The notes: generated from the letters alone by a model not told the origin. A stretch of DNA of 64,000 nucleotides from Taenia hydatigena (GCA_036345935.2 JADWOT020000004.1:19511155-19575154); one strand, 5' to 3'; counted from the stretch's first letter, positions 49,084 through 60,881 are shown. A program made the numbers and translations.

Positions 49084-49910
49084 TTAGATTGAAAAAAAAC
49101 AGAGGACGAAGACGAAGAGAAGGAGGAGGAGAGAGGAGAACGTTTTTTGGCACAACTTTGAGTTGCACAATGTGAAGTGGATGGATGACGAGTGTAAGGG
49201 CTTGACATTGGGCAACTAATGGAATGTTGTTGAACAATCTTGAAGTATAAAGTAGGCTTGCGAGCAAATGAGCGTTGCTCTGTGGCAATGAAATAGTACG
49301 CAGTGGGACCTGAATGGATTATTTGTGGATGACCAATTTGGTGTGTTTGTTTACACACCAAACGCTGCAATTAAGACGTTTTGATCCATGGCTCATCCCA
49401 AATTAGCGAGCAGACGATTTATAGTGTACGACACATTCTTATAACGTGCATTAGTAATTGAATGAAGAATACCAGCTTGATAGCATTTAAGAGTTACTGC
49501 CACTGTCGTTTGCTACTGTGAATGAATGTCATTCAATTGCTGGATGGCTTTCATCACGACTTTGTCTTCCTAGTTTGTGTAGGTGTGGAGCGACTGTTTC
49601 GTCATCACTCATATCAAGTCTTACTTGGACTATTAGTTCTTGTCGCCTCAATTGGGTTTGGTTAATTTAAAAGATGCACAAAATTATTCGCTGTAAGGGA
49701 GAATGGAACAGCTTTCTAAATGTGATGAGTACATTTATGTTGCACTGGTTTTTCACCGAAATCAAGTGCTTTGTTCAGAGCACTTCAACCCGGTACGTTC
49801 TAGTCCCGCCCACCTTGTCCTCATGAAATGCCATGCGGGCTTCAACTGCTTTGTTACCGCGAAATCCATTCTCCCTTATGATGCAGAAGATGCTTACCAA
49901 GCAGGATGAA
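49084..49910 (+). repeat. Diverged outer part of the right arm
   Basis: Counterpart of 41000-41819 at perhaps 65-75% identity. It begins in a GA-rich run differing between arms. A 68-residue frame at 49703-49909 contains VLCSEHF, reminiscent of the C-x-x-H part of THAP zinc fingers. The left arm keeps the same residues in a broken frame. Confidence 0.7.
49337..49362. other. Hairpin, right arm
   Basis: Perfect 10-base stem TTTGGTGTGT/ACACACCAAA with a 6-base loop, at the place matching the left-arm hairpin and preceded by GACCAA in both. Confidence 0.75.
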
Positions 49911-50369
49911 AATATTATGCAGTAAAGCAGTTGACTGGGTGCTGCAGTAGTCGTTTAAACATCCTATGCCGAAATGCAACAAGAACTACTCTAACCATCG
50001 GGAACAAATGATGCCTAGGGTAAAGCTTCGTTATGGCTTGTGTTGGGTCAATGCTTACCTACCCACAGACATTCAAGAATGCACACATTTGGGATCCATT
50101 CAGGTGGTCAGAGGACGTGTAAAACACCATCCTCTTGAACACACCAAATCATTGCATGTTGACCTACTACAGAGGCTTTATTGCCAGCACCTGTTTTTAA
50201 CTCCCTTACCTTTCCACTTCCGGTCGAAATAGAGAGGCGGCCTTTTTACGAGGCTGGAGCGGAATGGGTGGTGGTTAGAAATTGCTTCCTTCAGCAACAG
50301 ATAAATAAAAACATATGTTCTCTCCATTTCTTACTGACAAAACACTATCGAATCCAAAATAAACAAGTA
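49911..50369. other. Right-arm sequence without a left counterpart found
   Basis: A plus-strand frame at 49966-50232 (88 residues, MPKCNKNYSNHREQMM) is open but unrecognised. The left arm has about 3 kb (38.0-41.0 kb) at this place, including TRIM elements inserted on that side. Confidence 0.4.
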
Positions 50370-50965
50370 GACTTCCTTATTTTGTTTGCCCACTGAAAGA
50401 ACAGACTTGCCACGCCTCAAAACACAACCAAAGACGAATGCATCTTACTTCACTTAGCCTGTCTCCATTTCGGCGCCAGTTGGCTAGAGCTCAGCTTAAG
50501 CCTCGAGGAAGCGCATCCAGCAGTATGATGTGTGCTGCTTGTCTAAATTGGACCTCACCAGTCAACCAGTTCCGCATGGAGAGTGGGTTAGTTTTTATCA
50601 GACTTGGGCAGCGTTGGAATTGGTCATTTCATGAAAACCGCAGTTGGTATTGTCCTAGAACAGCGAAGAATTCGGATTGCGTTGGTTGTTGCTGTAGCGT
50701 CCCGCGACACCCCTGAGGACGAATGAAGACACAGGACTGGGACTGAATGTATACATTTGGTGTGTAGAAAGAAGTGAAGTGTCTGACGTGGCTCAGAGGT
50801 CAGCCGACTCTGCGGGGGTACAATGGTCAATCGTAGTGGTTGTTTATGCGAAACTGGGTGTAAAGCGTAGCCCCTCTGCTCTTTTTAGGAGTCGTCTTTG
50901 ACGTCCGTCCAAGGCCAAGCACTGGCGGTGAAAGAAAATACTTGTGAGTCATCGAATTTCTGTTC
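50370..50965 (-). repeat. Outer inverted repeat, right arm
   Basis: Reverse complement of 36945-37345 and 37729-37935, without the 370-390 base segment present on the left. It includes a TRIM LTR in minus orientation at about 50702-50870. Beyond 50965 the resemblance to the left falls to that of ordinary TRIM internal sequence. Confidence 0.8.
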
Positions 50966-50999
50966 AATTGAGGAAACGCTTGGTTTTAACGTCACGGAT

Positions 51000-53040
51000 T
51001 TCTCTTTTTAATTCGACAGGACTTAGGGTTTCCCCCGCTGACGAGGAACTGTACTGGCTACTACAAGTATCCATGGCTTGACTTAGAAGCATCGGTCTAA
51101 AGGTAGGTTCACATTTAGCAAAGTCAGATTTAACTCAGTTCCTTGGGGTAGAATTCAGCGTTTATTACTCGCTGCCACATTGTTTACATTCTAAAGCTAC
51201 AGTGTCACATCTATTTGCGTCCCATTCTATTAGTTAAGAAGTGGAGGAGTTGCCACAACTTACCTTTTTCGACATCTTTGTGCGGGTGCGGTAAGCAAAC
51301 TCCGTAAGGAACAAATCCAGATGGTTCACGGCTAGTGCCGCTATCTCACAGAACATGGGACTGAGGTGGCTGCCGGGTGTAGTTAGCGATCCGTCCATCC
51401 TTAGTACATGCTGAATAGAAGACCTTGAAAATCGCGTCACCAACGTAGCGTCCCGAGCTAAAGCAGACTGTACCGACGAACAAAGCGAACACCAGGAACA
51501 AACACATTGTACTGCTAAGACTTTGGAAGTGAACTTTTCCAAACGAAATATCAAATAAATGAATGATTGCACTTTAAATCGGTTGTACAAGATCAAATTG
51601 TTTAAATGACACAAGCTATTTCTTTGACAATATTTTTAAAGTACAGATTCCTCAAGTAAAATTGTCTTAGAGAATGCCATCAAATGGGTAAAACAAGTAG
51701 CATGTCCCATTAAAAGGGCTTGGAAAGATTCAACTGCAAAAAGCCTCGGTTTTGCTTTCTGCCAGGGAGAGTTAGCGAGTTGCACCTCGGGTTGCCTGCA
51801 TTGTTTTATTATTTGTAATTAGTGTAATCGTCGTGCTATTTGTGGAGAATAAATGGCTTCCGGGAATTTTGACACCTGCTTGTTAATGCCCCATTTCGTT
51901 CTGTACACAGCATTAGTTATGAGACTTACTAAAATTATCTTTTAAAGTACACTACATTGGCTTAGGTTTTTCTTAATGCAGTATTATGTAATTAATCACG
52001 AAGAGCTCGGTTAGAAATGAATCTGGAAGGCGAGAATGTTAACATCAAATGAGTTTTAAGAGGCAACACCTGCATCAATCTTCCTGCATGGAACCTGTGC
52101 GTCCTCAACATCGAAAGCGTTGTCATTACGCTTGATTACCCTACTTCTTGAAGTAGTCTCACTAGCCAACTCTTATTAGCACTTTAAAAGACGAAATGTT
52201 TGCAACTATCTGCGTTGATTTCACTACTCCCAGATAAAAAATCGCTGCTTGTGTATCCCCACGACACTACGGAGCGTACAACCGGCATCGTTCATTTCAT
52301 TTTACTATTTGAATGGTCAGAGCAGCACCCGGTATGGTTGAGGGTGAAAAATGCAACCAGCACGACGACTAAGAATGCCATCGATGCAGGGACGGTGCGT
52401 TACTACCCGAACACAGCTAGGATAGCTGAGGTTTGACGTTTGAGGTCATCTACGGATATCCGCGGGTCCGGCTTTCACGATCTCGATCACAAGGAGAATC
52501 CTTCACCACCACACGCTGTTCCACGCCTGCATGCACTACCACTGCTGTCTGCTATCGCATAGTGATGGACGGCACACAGGCCAGACTGAGCCACGACATG
52601 AGCGCAACTGTTAATTACTGTTGACACGATGCCGCCCCTTTATAAGCTTGCAAGATAGTAGGTTTTGCGTCAGCCTAAGCTTTCCTTATGCCTATACGCC
52701 AGTGTGAAGTTATGATTAGCATCAATGTTTGTTGTCTCACATCAACGGGGATCATAATCGGCTTTGCACATGAAATACTTTTGGTAACACAAACTACTAC
52801 CAAACACAGAAACAGAATAATTTCAAAAAAACACCAATTTTTACTAGATTCTCCCCAAAAGCTTTTAAAAAAGTGTGCTTTCATTGCTTGGTAGAGAAAA
52901 ATGTGATATAAAATTCGGGTCCACCTTAAGTGGGCTCTTGTGTGAACTGAGATGTGGTGAATACATTGCACCATAGCATACACTCTGTGAGAATTTTACC
53001 ATAATTCTTTGTATGCAATTGAAGTAACGAAAGAAGAGAG
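51000..53040. other. TRIM fragments, then a stretch without a gene
   Basis: 51000-51480 holds degraded TRIM internal sequence in minus orientation (AGATGGTTCACGGCTAGTGC near 51321) and an LTR end near 51445. 52250-52640 is a distinctly GC-richer patch with short frames on the plus strand and no splice sites. I cannot identify it. 51500-52200 and 52680-53040 show nothing. Confidence 0.4.
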
Positions 53041-53054
53041 CCATGACTGCAATG

Positions 53055-53862
53055 ACTGGCTTATCTGGTTGGCCATTGTACCTTCGCCCGGTGAATTGAC
53101 CTCCGGGACACCAAAGGTATATGTGGTACTCAAGTATTGTCTTTTGTAGGCTTCAATGAAGTCTCAAAGTGCTGCAGTGGTGGCAGTGACCTTAGCCGGG
53201 CAAATGAATAACGACTACCTTCGACATCCACCTCAGGTCCTATTTCCGTAGGAAAACTAATAAGAACGGAAGTGACACTAGCTGTGAATCGTCTGGACGC
53301 GTTTCGCTGCGAAGTCGCCCCACCGTGCCCTTTTGCTAAGCCTTCTCAACTTTACTAGCTGGATAAGACTAAAATGAATATGTCTGAGTAGCTTCAAGGT
53401 AAAAACAATGTGGCTAAGAAGAACGGACGCAAAACTCCATTCCAAGGTTAGTTATTCATTTCTGCTCTCTCTAATATGAAGCTGCTTTCGGGTCAGTGAT
53501 CCTACGTTTAGCTTTGGGCACATGCGATGGCCAGTACAATTTCCTCGTCCCTGAATCCAGTTTCCAGATCCAGTTGAATTTCCAAGAGGGTTCAGCGAAT
53601 TTGCAGTCAAGAATCTCCTCGGTTGAGCATAAAATTTTATGACTGATACAATTGGCCCATTGATGCCTTCTTTCAGCACTGATTGCGTTGTAATGGTTGA
53701 AGCAGGAGGAGAGGGGCTGGGCAAAATGTTTGTTGTCTGTTTGCCCCTCAATTTCGGTTAATTTCCTTCACCAGGTGGGCTAGCTTCTGAGCCAACCAGA
53801 ATGTATTCAATCTGCCCGAGTATCGTCTCTGTTTGTCTTCATTGGAACCTCGGAGCGCTGCA
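53055..53862 (+). mobile_element. TRIM-type LTR element, plus orientation
   Basis: 5' LTR about 53055-53176 (ends GTGCTGCA, followed by GTGGTGGCAGTGA as primer-site candidate) and 3' LTR about 53728-53862. Internal blocks AATAAGAACGGAAGTGACAC and TCGTCTGGA match other copies. Confidence 0.65.
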
Positions 53863-54487
53863 ACTGGTATACAGAAGAGGGTCCTAGCTAAAATTTTTTG
53901 CTCAAAGTGGTTCGAGAAGTGATTATTATTTTGTGTTTATGCATGTATGGCCTTGATAACGTGTGTTCTTGTATATTGGGAATGAATCTTATTCAGCGAT
54001 GTCGGACTTAATTTTTTCCCAATTTCACCCCACTAGAAAGTAATTAAAGCGTTGCCAAGCATTGCATCCACTGGCATTGCTTTGATGTAGTTCACTAATA
54101 CATTATAGAAGCGAAAAATTAGCATCTTCAAATGACACCATTATTACAGCTTTGCGATTTCCGTTCTTCTCTTTAGCATCCGATTTCACACTCTTGAAAC
54201 ACAAAACGTACAAAAGGAAAAAAATCACGCATTGTGGTGATGCAAGATTTAGCAGATGGCTAAAATTTCATGCGGAAACTGGAATTTGTTTGTTACTTGG
54301 GCGTTGGTGGAACCTTTGTAGTCACGGGTTTTGGTCAATCCACTCGCCTGCCTGCCTTTTCGGGAGGTGTAATCGAAGGAATGCGTGTTAAGCTATTTTT
54401 GAGGAGTACCAAAACAAATCTCTTTCATCAAAATAAAAATACAACAGAATTTGGTCGCCATAGCTCCTTACAAAATAAATTGCAGCC

Positions 54488-54655
54488 TCCCGAGACCTCC
54501 TTGAAGACGAGGGAAGACGTAATACTCGGACGGAATGGATGTGTTAGTCAAGAGGAAGGATCGGAGCTACTGGCATGGTCCAGAGGCCACAATGGCCAAC
54601 GCAGTGACCGCAACGGAAACCGAGAGCCACAAAATCAGGAAAACGTATTGCGCAA
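54488..54655 (-). mobile_element. TRIM LTR, minus orientation
   Basis: Plus-strand reading begins CCCGAGACCTCCTTGAAGAC and ends AACGTATTGC, with the GAGCTACTGGCATGG core. It lies inside a long chance frame (54270-54671). Confidence 0.65.
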
Positions 54656-54949
54656 ATGCCACTGCTATTAGTCGCATCTAATGTTCCCATTTGCCCCTTG
54701 CATCAAGCATCTACGTGCGTCTTACGACAAAAATTTAAGGCAAATTTTAGCGATTAACTGAAAGCCTAATTGCATTTTAAAAGTTCATTATTTTCCTCAA
54801 AAGCGACTCCTTTTTTAGCACAGATATGACCGGTTTTATATCAAGGCAATTAGTTTTTCAAATGCTTACTTTATTTTCCGAATTTCGTCTTATTGGTTTG
54901 TTGCAGCGCTTGTGAGAATTTTCTGATCAAACCTGATATCCATTGTTGT

Positions 54950-55110
54950 GTGCTGGTCCGAGACTTTCCTGAGGAAGATATGTTCCCCGGTTGGAAGTAC
55001 TGACATGAGCTAGGGACCAGCCCACCCCTCCTTCCCCCAAGGTTACCATCCCCATCCACTTCGCTCCTAACCCAAACCGAGGATTTCACAAACAACAAGC
55101 ATATTACAGT
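54950..55110 (-). mobile_element. TRIM LTR, minus orientation
   Basis: Core blocks TGAGCTAGGGACCAGCCCAC and CCAAACCGAGGATTTCAC in family order. Not clearly paired; the distance to 54488-54655 is too short for a full element. Confidence 0.55.
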
Positions 55111-58100
55111 TACCTTAAGAGTTTCTGCAATTTACCAAAGGTGTTTAAAATGCATAAAGGAAACTTGGAATTAGATGAGATGAATGTAGCGCATCTGTCC
55201 TTATACACACCTTGCTATAAAGTATCATTATGTGTCACCTTTTCATGTCCCAACTCCTCAATACACTTCCGATTGCCCCAAGTAAAAAGAACAAAATGAT
55301 TAAAAGAATTGAACCAATTATCCACAAAATTAGAGTTCTTACTTACCATCACATGCATTTTGATTTCAAAGTTCATCAAAAATTTCGTTCTGTCGATCAC
55401 TTTCTCTGGTAGGAGCAGAGAAATCTAATATGGAGTTTATGTCTGCCATCACTCTTGGAATAAAATTTGATGGGCAAGGTTGCTTTAACTACCGAAACCC
55501 ACCAAACAAATGAAATAAAATTTTACAGTTGCATTAACTTCTGCAAATAACTGTGGCAAAAGGTCTGGTGAAAATTGAGGCTAAAAAGTTAGTGTTAGGA
55601 TCGCTCCTCGCTCGAGCTGCGCTGCAATGCCAGGCACTGACGACAGCCAGTCGTTTGTGGGAGAAATGAGCCTTAGCAACAATATATGAGATCTTCCACA
55701 TTACAAAAGCACTAGCGCAGAGTCGTCAAATCACTGTGACAAGTGGATGATAAATTTGGTAGTTTGCGGCTAATTAAACCAAAATATGTTGTCAAACTGA
55801 TAAAGGTATTGGCTAAAACACTATATTTGCTGATGTGTTGACCACCTACGGGATGAGTTAGAGGTATCCCATACAAAGAGGGGCGCAAACAAGTAAAAAA
55901 GTTCCTCTAAATATTTAATGAATTTCGATTCTCGTTAAGCTCAAATCTAAATCCAATTTTTTTTGTTCTACAACAGCTTAATTGACATATTTTAATAGAC
56001 CATGACACTCCCCGAATTTTATCGTCAAAAATAAATTCAAATTGGAATATTTCCCTTGCGTTACAATTGCACATAGTCTAACACCCCAAGTATTCGATAG
56101 TGACACTCACGTAATTTAGACCATGATTCCCCATGTTTTGATTACCAGCTTCAAGTTGGTATTACGTGATTTATTAGACGTTTACGCAAGATTCTACGTC
56201 TCGCAATTTATTCACCTAAATGACGCAAATCACTTCATTTGAAATGAGAAAATAACTGGAAAATTAGAAGTGGATATTAATAAACTTGAACCCTTGTTTA
56301 CTTAACTACGGGTACTACGCATCTATGCAATGTACAATTGGCATCATCTTCGATCAATGCATTCTGAGCTTGCTATTTTTATTTCTGTCGTAGCCACCAC
56401 AGCCGGAGTCCGATACGTTGGAACATAGATGAAATGATAAAATTAAGGCACAACTAAAATGCTTTGGATTTGGCTATCAAAATGATTTTTTTCCTTTTGT
56501 TTATGATTTAATAAATATAGAATTTAGCTCTCAATTTTCCTTTGTCTGTCATTTCGAATTAGTCCCCTTACTTTCCCCTTACCTTGAGCTCCTTCTCGGC
56601 ACTTTGTAATGCTGTCCGTTAGGGATTTTGGAGCACATATAAATCACCAGGATGATACGTTTTGAGTACAAAAATGTTCAACCGAATCGAAACTCAGTTG
56701 GATTAACTCTTTTCCATTAGTCCTACTCCCATCTTATCCCATTTATTCGGTTATAATTTTCTCCATAAAGCGGTAAGCCAGTGAACAAATTTGTTTTTAA
56801 GAAAGCCAATTTTAATCCTTATAGCTTTCGTACAAGGTCTTACAGAATTGAGCATCTCAAAAAATGATGCACTAATGGCTCATGTTCATGTTTGCTAATG
56901 GTAGGCGCCTTTACATTAACACTAGGAAAAATTCCTATTAACATCAATTACCGGCTTGGACAACAACGCAGTAAAACAGTGATGGGTTCCTATTAGAATT
57001 TTAATTAAACACGCAACCGCAACATCATAAAGGCTTTGTATAAGTGGCAAGCAAGGTCAAACGTACAATGACTAATAACCACACTTAAACAAAGTACTGG
57101 CATAGATTCACTCCGTCAAACGTTTGTTAATTTTACTTCCTTTAGAAATTCCTAGCCATCTGTGATTACGTGAGTATTTATCAGAAGACAACTCTTTTCC
57201 AATGACGGATTTTCGAAGCACGTCGATGTACCAAAGTGACTTCGTGAGCTTGGTCCCAGCCCTCGTTCGTCCCTTTCTCCTTGCGACCACCCCTAGTACG
57301 AGAGCATAGCCTGTTCTGAGACGAGATAGAGGATTGAAATCGTATTGATAGGGGTTGTAGGATGACCTCTGTCGACATCAAAGAGATTGTCCCATCCCTC
57401 GAGGTCGCGACTCGAGTTGTGTTCCCGCCTCTCACCTACGAGGTGCATTTAAAGAAACATAAGTATTGCGATTACCTGTTAAAAATCTCGAAAACTTAGT
57501 CGATGGCGTCGAAATGCCCCATTCTTTCATTTACAAATGAAGTAACCGTATAATCTCGACGGTTAAATTGCCATTGATGTGGATATGGCTATTGCAAATA
57601 GTAAGTCGAATTTTTGCTCCTAGATCCGCATCACTCATTATATCTTTATTACAAAAACCAAGAGCAGTTGAGATTCTTAAACCTTCCTCAAATAATGCGT
57701 AAACATTTACTAAAACTAAGGCGTTGCCTCTGCAAAACTCCACTTCTATTTTTACGTAAATTGTTGTAACGTCATGAGTCTTACCATTCTATTAAAGGCA
57801 ATAACATTTTAGCAGCCATCTAAAAGTCGTTTAGGTTGACAAAAGTGTTCTTAATCAACTCTTGAAAAGTTTTAAAAGGATATGGCTAGACACAGTCGGG
57901 TTCCGCAATCGGTATATTTGCCGATTTCATTACTGAGCCTGACTTTTGCGAGTTGGAAAGCTGAAAGCGTGTCAGCCATAATTCAGACAAATGTTTCATT
58001 AACTAAGCAGGTTGCCCCTCACTAGAGTTTCAACAAACAATTTTTTACTCCATGGCGAAAGAGTTAACCTAAGTTTTGGACTAATTTTTCCCACCAAAGG

Positions 58101-58230
58101 CCTAAAAGTTTAATAATTCAAGGAAAAAAGATATATGAAGTAAATTTCTCCGCCCAAAAATTGAGACTGATAGCAGCATACAGCTAAATCAAGTGAATGC
58201 TCCCGGAGACTTGGAAAAATAGGATTTAAA
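55111..58230. other. Stretch without a supportable gene
   Basis: AT-rich. One member of the second dispersed repeat family lies at about 57240-57470, with a box resembling a Pol III B box (GACTCGAGTT) before CCCGCCTCTC. Nothing else on either strand. Confidence 0.4.
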
Positions 58231-58235
58231 TATTT

Positions 58236-59381
58236 TAGTTAGAATGTCTGGAACTGTAGAGTAATTACACTGACTGTCGGTTGACTGGAAGCTCCCAACT
58301 ACTAAGTAACCCAAAAATTCGTGCAGTTGCCAGTTTGGTTCGACGATTTGTGCTGCCAAGTGTAAGCTGTGGCCTGGAGATTGCTGTCTGTAGGGGCTTG
58401 TCAACTGCATGCGATGGCTTGTCAAACACTCCTGTGTCAAGCCATCGGTGCGACCCTGACCTCACGTCCTCGTACGTCAGTTAAAACCTGATGGGCGCAA
58501 TTCTAGCTTGCCTGTTTTACCAACAACGTTGAACACGAAACCATGGTTGCAGAAGTATGCAACACTTTTGGAGTATGCGGAGGAGGTGAATTGTGCAGTG
58601 GTAGACAGCACCACCTGGAAATGGTTTCAACAAACAGGGTGGAGCTGGTGATGAGTTGTTCAGACACCGATGTGTGTATCAAGTTGAAGAAGACACACTA
58701 ATGTAAACAATGACAAAGAACATCTGTCACAACCGGTTCTTAAAAAGAATGGGCGATCGAATTGTCAGCAGCCACTTGAAGAACTGTTGGATGTGATTGA
58801 CGATGCAGCAATGCGTCCGCGTCCACATCGAGTGGGAGGGTGGTGAACGTTGCCGAGCCAGTGGGGGGCTGCATGCCACACATGGGCGTTAGAAGTCGAC
58901 CCAACACCTCACAACCCATGCTGCAAATCATATCCGATTCACACATCATTTTGTTTCCAATTTTTGGCATTTCTTTGCCATCCGACTATCACCTACCAAC
59001 ACCATTGACAGTTTACCCTCTCATCACTACGTAGGAAGTAAAGTTGGCATTTATGTTGGCTTCTGACGACTGAACGTCTGATGTAAGTGGAAATGGTTTT
59101 GACAAGCGCTTGTCTTGCTGTGGCGAGGATTCTACGTTTTAATTACATTTTCCCATTTTCCAGTGTTGGCATATTTTGTGGTGCGGAGCCCTACGAACTG
59201 AAATGCAGAAGTAGTTTAAACGGAAGTGGAAAATTACAATGGTGGCGTTCACTTGAACAGGTTCTTGGTACTTTGAACAGGAGACAAGGCATTACAGACC
59301 TACTTTTAAACCATTAAATTATGCCAGCAAAAGTGTGGAGCATTACGTATTATTCTCAAATTATCTGACGATCCTGATTTA
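58236..59381 (-). repeat. Repeat C, copy 1 (downstream of PAPS synthase)
   Basis: About 1146 bases matched in reverse complement at 60976-62121 with roughly 99% identity. It runs from TTTAGTTAGAATGTCTGGAA to CTGATTTACTG (59381). Short frames persist in both copies (67, 64 and 76 residues), unrecognised. No terminal inverted repeats or target duplication seen. Confidence 0.9.
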
Positions 59382-59447
59382 CTGGAGGCAGGGCCTACAG
59401 AAATTGGGGCTTGGCTGGTGCAGTTTTTATTGTAGTAGACACTGCAT

Positions 59448-59895
59448 TTAGACTTTTTTGTCATCCCTCTTCGGTTTTAGCGACAGGACCACTTCACGGC
59501 ATTTGATGACGGAGATAATCTCTTTCTTATCCACATGCGTCTTGGGATTTGCTTGCATAAAACCTTTTCCCACGTCTAGATAAACTTCGCTGTCGGCAGC
59601 CTTTCCGTCTATTCCTTCCGAGGGAGAACCTTCACATTTATACAGCTTCTTCTCTTCCCTGGAATCTGGAACGCGATTCAACGACTCCGTCGCTCTCTTT
59701 TCAGCATCTGTTCCGTCATCTACTTGTTCAAGACCTTCTCCTTATCAGCGACTTTTCCTTCAATTGCGTTCCCAGCTGAACCTTTCTCATTATGCAACTT
59801 TTCTCCCGTGAGCCCTAGATAAACATTCAAGGTAGCTATCACTCTCTTGTACACACTTGTCTTGGTTGCCCCCTTGACGACTTCAATTATAACTC
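59448..59895 (-). pseudogene. Coding-like segment with an internal duplication, frame broken once
   Basis: The minus strand encodes a lysine- and glutamate-rich peptide in two frames that join near 59745. Two similar units are visible: GEKLHNEKGSAGNAIEGKVA upstream and EEKKLYKCEGSPSEGIDGKA downstream; NVYLGL precedes the first and SEVYLDV follows the second. The last part (59448-59681) ends KPKRDDKKV and a stop. The repeat structure suggests a hydrophilic repeat protein, now broken, or separate exons of one. It lies 0.7 kb beyond the PAPS synthase stop on the same strand, but is not part of that enzyme. Confidence 0.35.
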
Positions 59896-60605
59896 ATGCT
59901 TAAAGTGACAATAGATTCAAATTCACATATTTAATTCGTATTTATTGCTTGATTACATGCTACTTGGATTTCTTTCGCGAAACAATATTGACCAGGCGCT
60001 GACCGACCAAACCTTGCAAGTCCCTTGACCCATTCGCGAGAACTAGCAGCGACTTTTAAACGACGCATCGCGAAGTGGGCGTCTGGTGCGCTCTACCACT
60101 CGTCCTGATAGCCAGTTAGTAAAGTTCAGGCGTCGGTAACTAAGGTGACACAACGGTTTGTGTGCTGGCAAACCTGTGAAACTAGAACCACATAGGGGAC
60201 TTCAAGTAAACTGCAACGATAGAGCAACCGATAATGGTAGGAAAACTATTGTAAAAAAAGTTAGTACATTTCCAGTTATTCAAAGTTTTTAAAGCTCAAA
60301 TACGAACCCAGAGGTCCAAGTTTGGGTAGAATACTCTTAGAGAATATCGTGTACAAACAACATCCCACAGAATACTAACAACCCTCGATTCGGGGCCATC
60401 CATTCCAAACGTCATGATTCACCTGGTCCCCGACCCTGCTCGAAAAACAACACCTGAATGGTGTTTGTAAGAATTTGACATTAAAAGGGCGAAAGTTGGC
60501 CAACTTAATAAAGGAATCAGTTGATTATAAAAAAGTAGCATTAATTTCAATTATCGAGAATATCAGCGGTGATGAAGAAATGAATAAGGAATTGTAAAAA
60601 GACAA

Positions 60606-60881
60606 TCAATTTTCAATTGTAGAGTTGCACTTCTGTTGCTGTTGCTGTTGTTGTTGGGAATAGAATTCGGCAAGAATCTTCCACGCCGAAGGACTCATAA
60701 AACCATCTGGTGGTTGCTGACCCTCCCTTGCCAGAGTGCGCATCTTTGTCCCCGAGATAAAGATGAAATCGTCGGCACGGCTTGAATCGTAGATCTCCAT
60801 AGCTCTATGCACCTTGTTGTATGCCGCCACGCGAAATGGTACAATCTCGAGACCGGCCAAGCCCGGTGCCATCGAGAGCAC
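60606..60881 (-). CDS. PAPSS: PAPS synthase, last exon (end of ATP sulfurylase domain)
   Basis: Bifunctional 3'-phosphoadenosine 5'-phosphosulfate synthase makes the universal sulfate donor from sulfate and ATP. A C-terminal ATP-sulfurylase domain forms APS, and an N-terminal kinase domain phosphorylates it. This exon begins after acceptor cctttag with [20 protein letters not shown] and continues [20 protein letters not shown], matching the C-terminus of animal PAPSS proteins closely. The stop codon is at 60606-60608. After the conserved end ([11 protein letters not shown]) comes a run of eight glutamines and a short tail (KCNSTIEN) that the human enzymes lack. The exon joins 63717-64000 in phase 0 (GAK then VLSM). 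Confidence 0.95.
   Translation of the reverse strand: MLSMAPGLAGLEIVPFRVAAYNKVHRAMEIYDSSRADDFIFISGTKMRTLAREGQQPPDGFMSPSAWKILAEFYSQQQQQQQQKCNSTIEN

Noticed and set aside
54270..54671. 133-residue plus-strand frame
   Set aside because: Its second half is the antisense of a TRIM LTR; the first half has no recognisable content.
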